Source: Bacteroidota bacterium
GTDB lineage: Bacteria; Bacteroidota; Bacteroidia; Bacteroidales; CG2-30-32-10
Assembly: GCA_013334735.1 (NCBI GenBank)
Contig: JAAXXA010000182.1
Location: 1-6,427 of the forward strand
Direction of reading: 5' to 3'
DNA length: 6,427 bases
Shown piece by piece: positions 5,957 to 6,427 of the stretch. Each line of letters opens with the position of its first letter. The first letter of the stretch is position 1. The position numbers and the translations under genes are program-made. Below the pieces are notes generated by a model. That model saw only the letters and a list, made by a program, of their open reading frames with translations, had not been told where the DNA came from and searched no databases.

Positions 5957-6427
5957 TTAAAATTCGTTTGGCAATTCTCTGAGTTGTGAAAGGGTAAAAA
6001 CAGGACCGTCCTTACAAACAAAAACTTTTCCGATATTACATCTGCCACATTTACCAAAACCGCATTTCATCCTATTTTCGAGAGTTGTAAAAATATTTTC
6101 ATCGCGGAATCCAAGTTTGTTCAGAACCGGGAAAGTACGGTTGATCATTACGGGAGGGCCGCAAACAATTGCAATAGTATCTTTACTGTTTAATTGTAAT
6201 TTGTCCAGTATTACAGGAACGAAGCCTATTTCACCTTTCCATTCTGGTGTTTCACCACCAGGATCAACGGTAGTAATTAAAGTAACATCAGAGCGTTTGC
6301 GCCATTCAGCCAGTTCATTTTTATAAACTAAGTCTTCTGCTGTACGCGCTCCATATAATATTGTAATATCTTTATAATTTTCTCTCAGATCAAGGCAATT
6401 CCAGATAACGCTTCGCATTGGGGGCAA
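5957..6427 (-). CDS. FAD/NAD-binding oxidoreductase with [2Fe-2S] domain, hydrogenase gamma / AsrB-like, C-terminal part
   Basis: Only the last 156 residues are in the window. The frame is open at the right edge, where the codon TTG is an internal leucine of a motif like G-x-G-LPPMRS, not a start. The visible part covers the ferredoxin-reductase NAD-binding domain (DITILYGARTAEDLVYKNEL at 20-39; VCGPPVM at 88-94) and the C-terminal iron-sulfur domain. The latter has four cysteines in CX4CX2CX7C (C122, C127, C130, C138: MKCGFGKCGRCNIG, then VCKDGPVFT), the [2Fe-2S] ligand pattern shared with dihydroorotate dehydrogenase PyrK, anaerobic sulfite reductase AsrB and the gamma subunit of cytoplasmic sulfhydrogenase-type complexes. 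These proteins pass electrons between NAD(P)H, flavin and an iron-sulfur partner. The MKCGxGKCGRC and VCKDGPVF wording favours the hydrogenase-gamma/AsrB side over PyrK. The missing upstream genes would decide. It ends 51 bp before a long inverted repeat. Confidence 0.88.
   Translation of the reverse strand: MPPMRSVIWNCLDLRENYKDITILYGARTAEDLVYKNELAEWRKRSDVTLITTVDPGGETPEWKGEIGFVPVILDKLQLNSKDTIAIVCGPPVMINRTFPVLNKLGFRDENIFTTLENRMKCGFGKCGRCNIGKVFVCKDGPVFTLSQLRELPNEF

Noticed and set aside
6117..6326. Plus-strand 69-codon frame
   Set aside because: Antisense to the NAD-binding domain of the oxidoreductase.
6425..6427. TTG at the right edge as start of the oxidoreductase gene
   Set aside because: The sequence from there is the middle of the NAD-binding domain; the FAD-binding half must lie beyond the window.

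Overview
The window is AT-rich and gene-dense, and looks like an anaerobic member of the Bacteroidota (Bacteroidales-like). The evidence is a TonB-dependent receptor with an N-terminal carboxypeptidase-like regulatory domain, a second secreted protein built on the same domain, an L28 protein of Bacteroidota type, TAnnTTTG-type promoter elements, and mostly absent Shine-Dalgarno sequences. HydE, a maturase of [FeFe]-hydrogenase, points to hydrogen metabolism and an anoxic lifestyle.

Layout, left to right. 1-1597 (minus) is the N-terminal part of a TonB-dependent outer-membrane receptor running off the left edge. It is preceded by an intergenic block with three imperfect 22-23 bp tandem repeats. 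1779-2447 (minus) encodes a small secreted CarboxypepD_reg-like protein. 2685-2924 (minus) is rpmB (L28), followed by a clear intrinsic terminator. 3150-4241 (plus) is hydE, divergent from rpmB and the only plus-strand gene. Its stop codon abuts a GC-rich hairpin in the convergent gap. 4304-5605 (minus) is a membrane-anchored PAS sensor histidine kinase. 5606-5956 has no gene but holds a promoter-like element, a CACAGAG repeat cluster and a long imperfect inverted repeat. 5957-6427 (minus) is the C-terminal part of an FAD/NAD-type oxidoreductase with a [2Fe-2S] domain, resembling the gamma subunit of cytoplasmic hydrogenases and AsrB, and it runs off the right edge.

Functionally, hydE and the gamma-type electron-transfer subunit both fit hydrogen or reduced-cofactor metabolism, but they are on opposite strands and separated by the kinase, so they are not one operon. 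The receptor and its neighbour are an envelope pair sharing a domain type. I found no convincing undescribed system. The items most worth a second look are the two unrelated intergenic repeat clusters with about 22 bp period, the (AT)7 tract inside the receptor's signal-peptide codons, the isolated rpmB, and the hairpins at 4242-4262 and 5853-5906.
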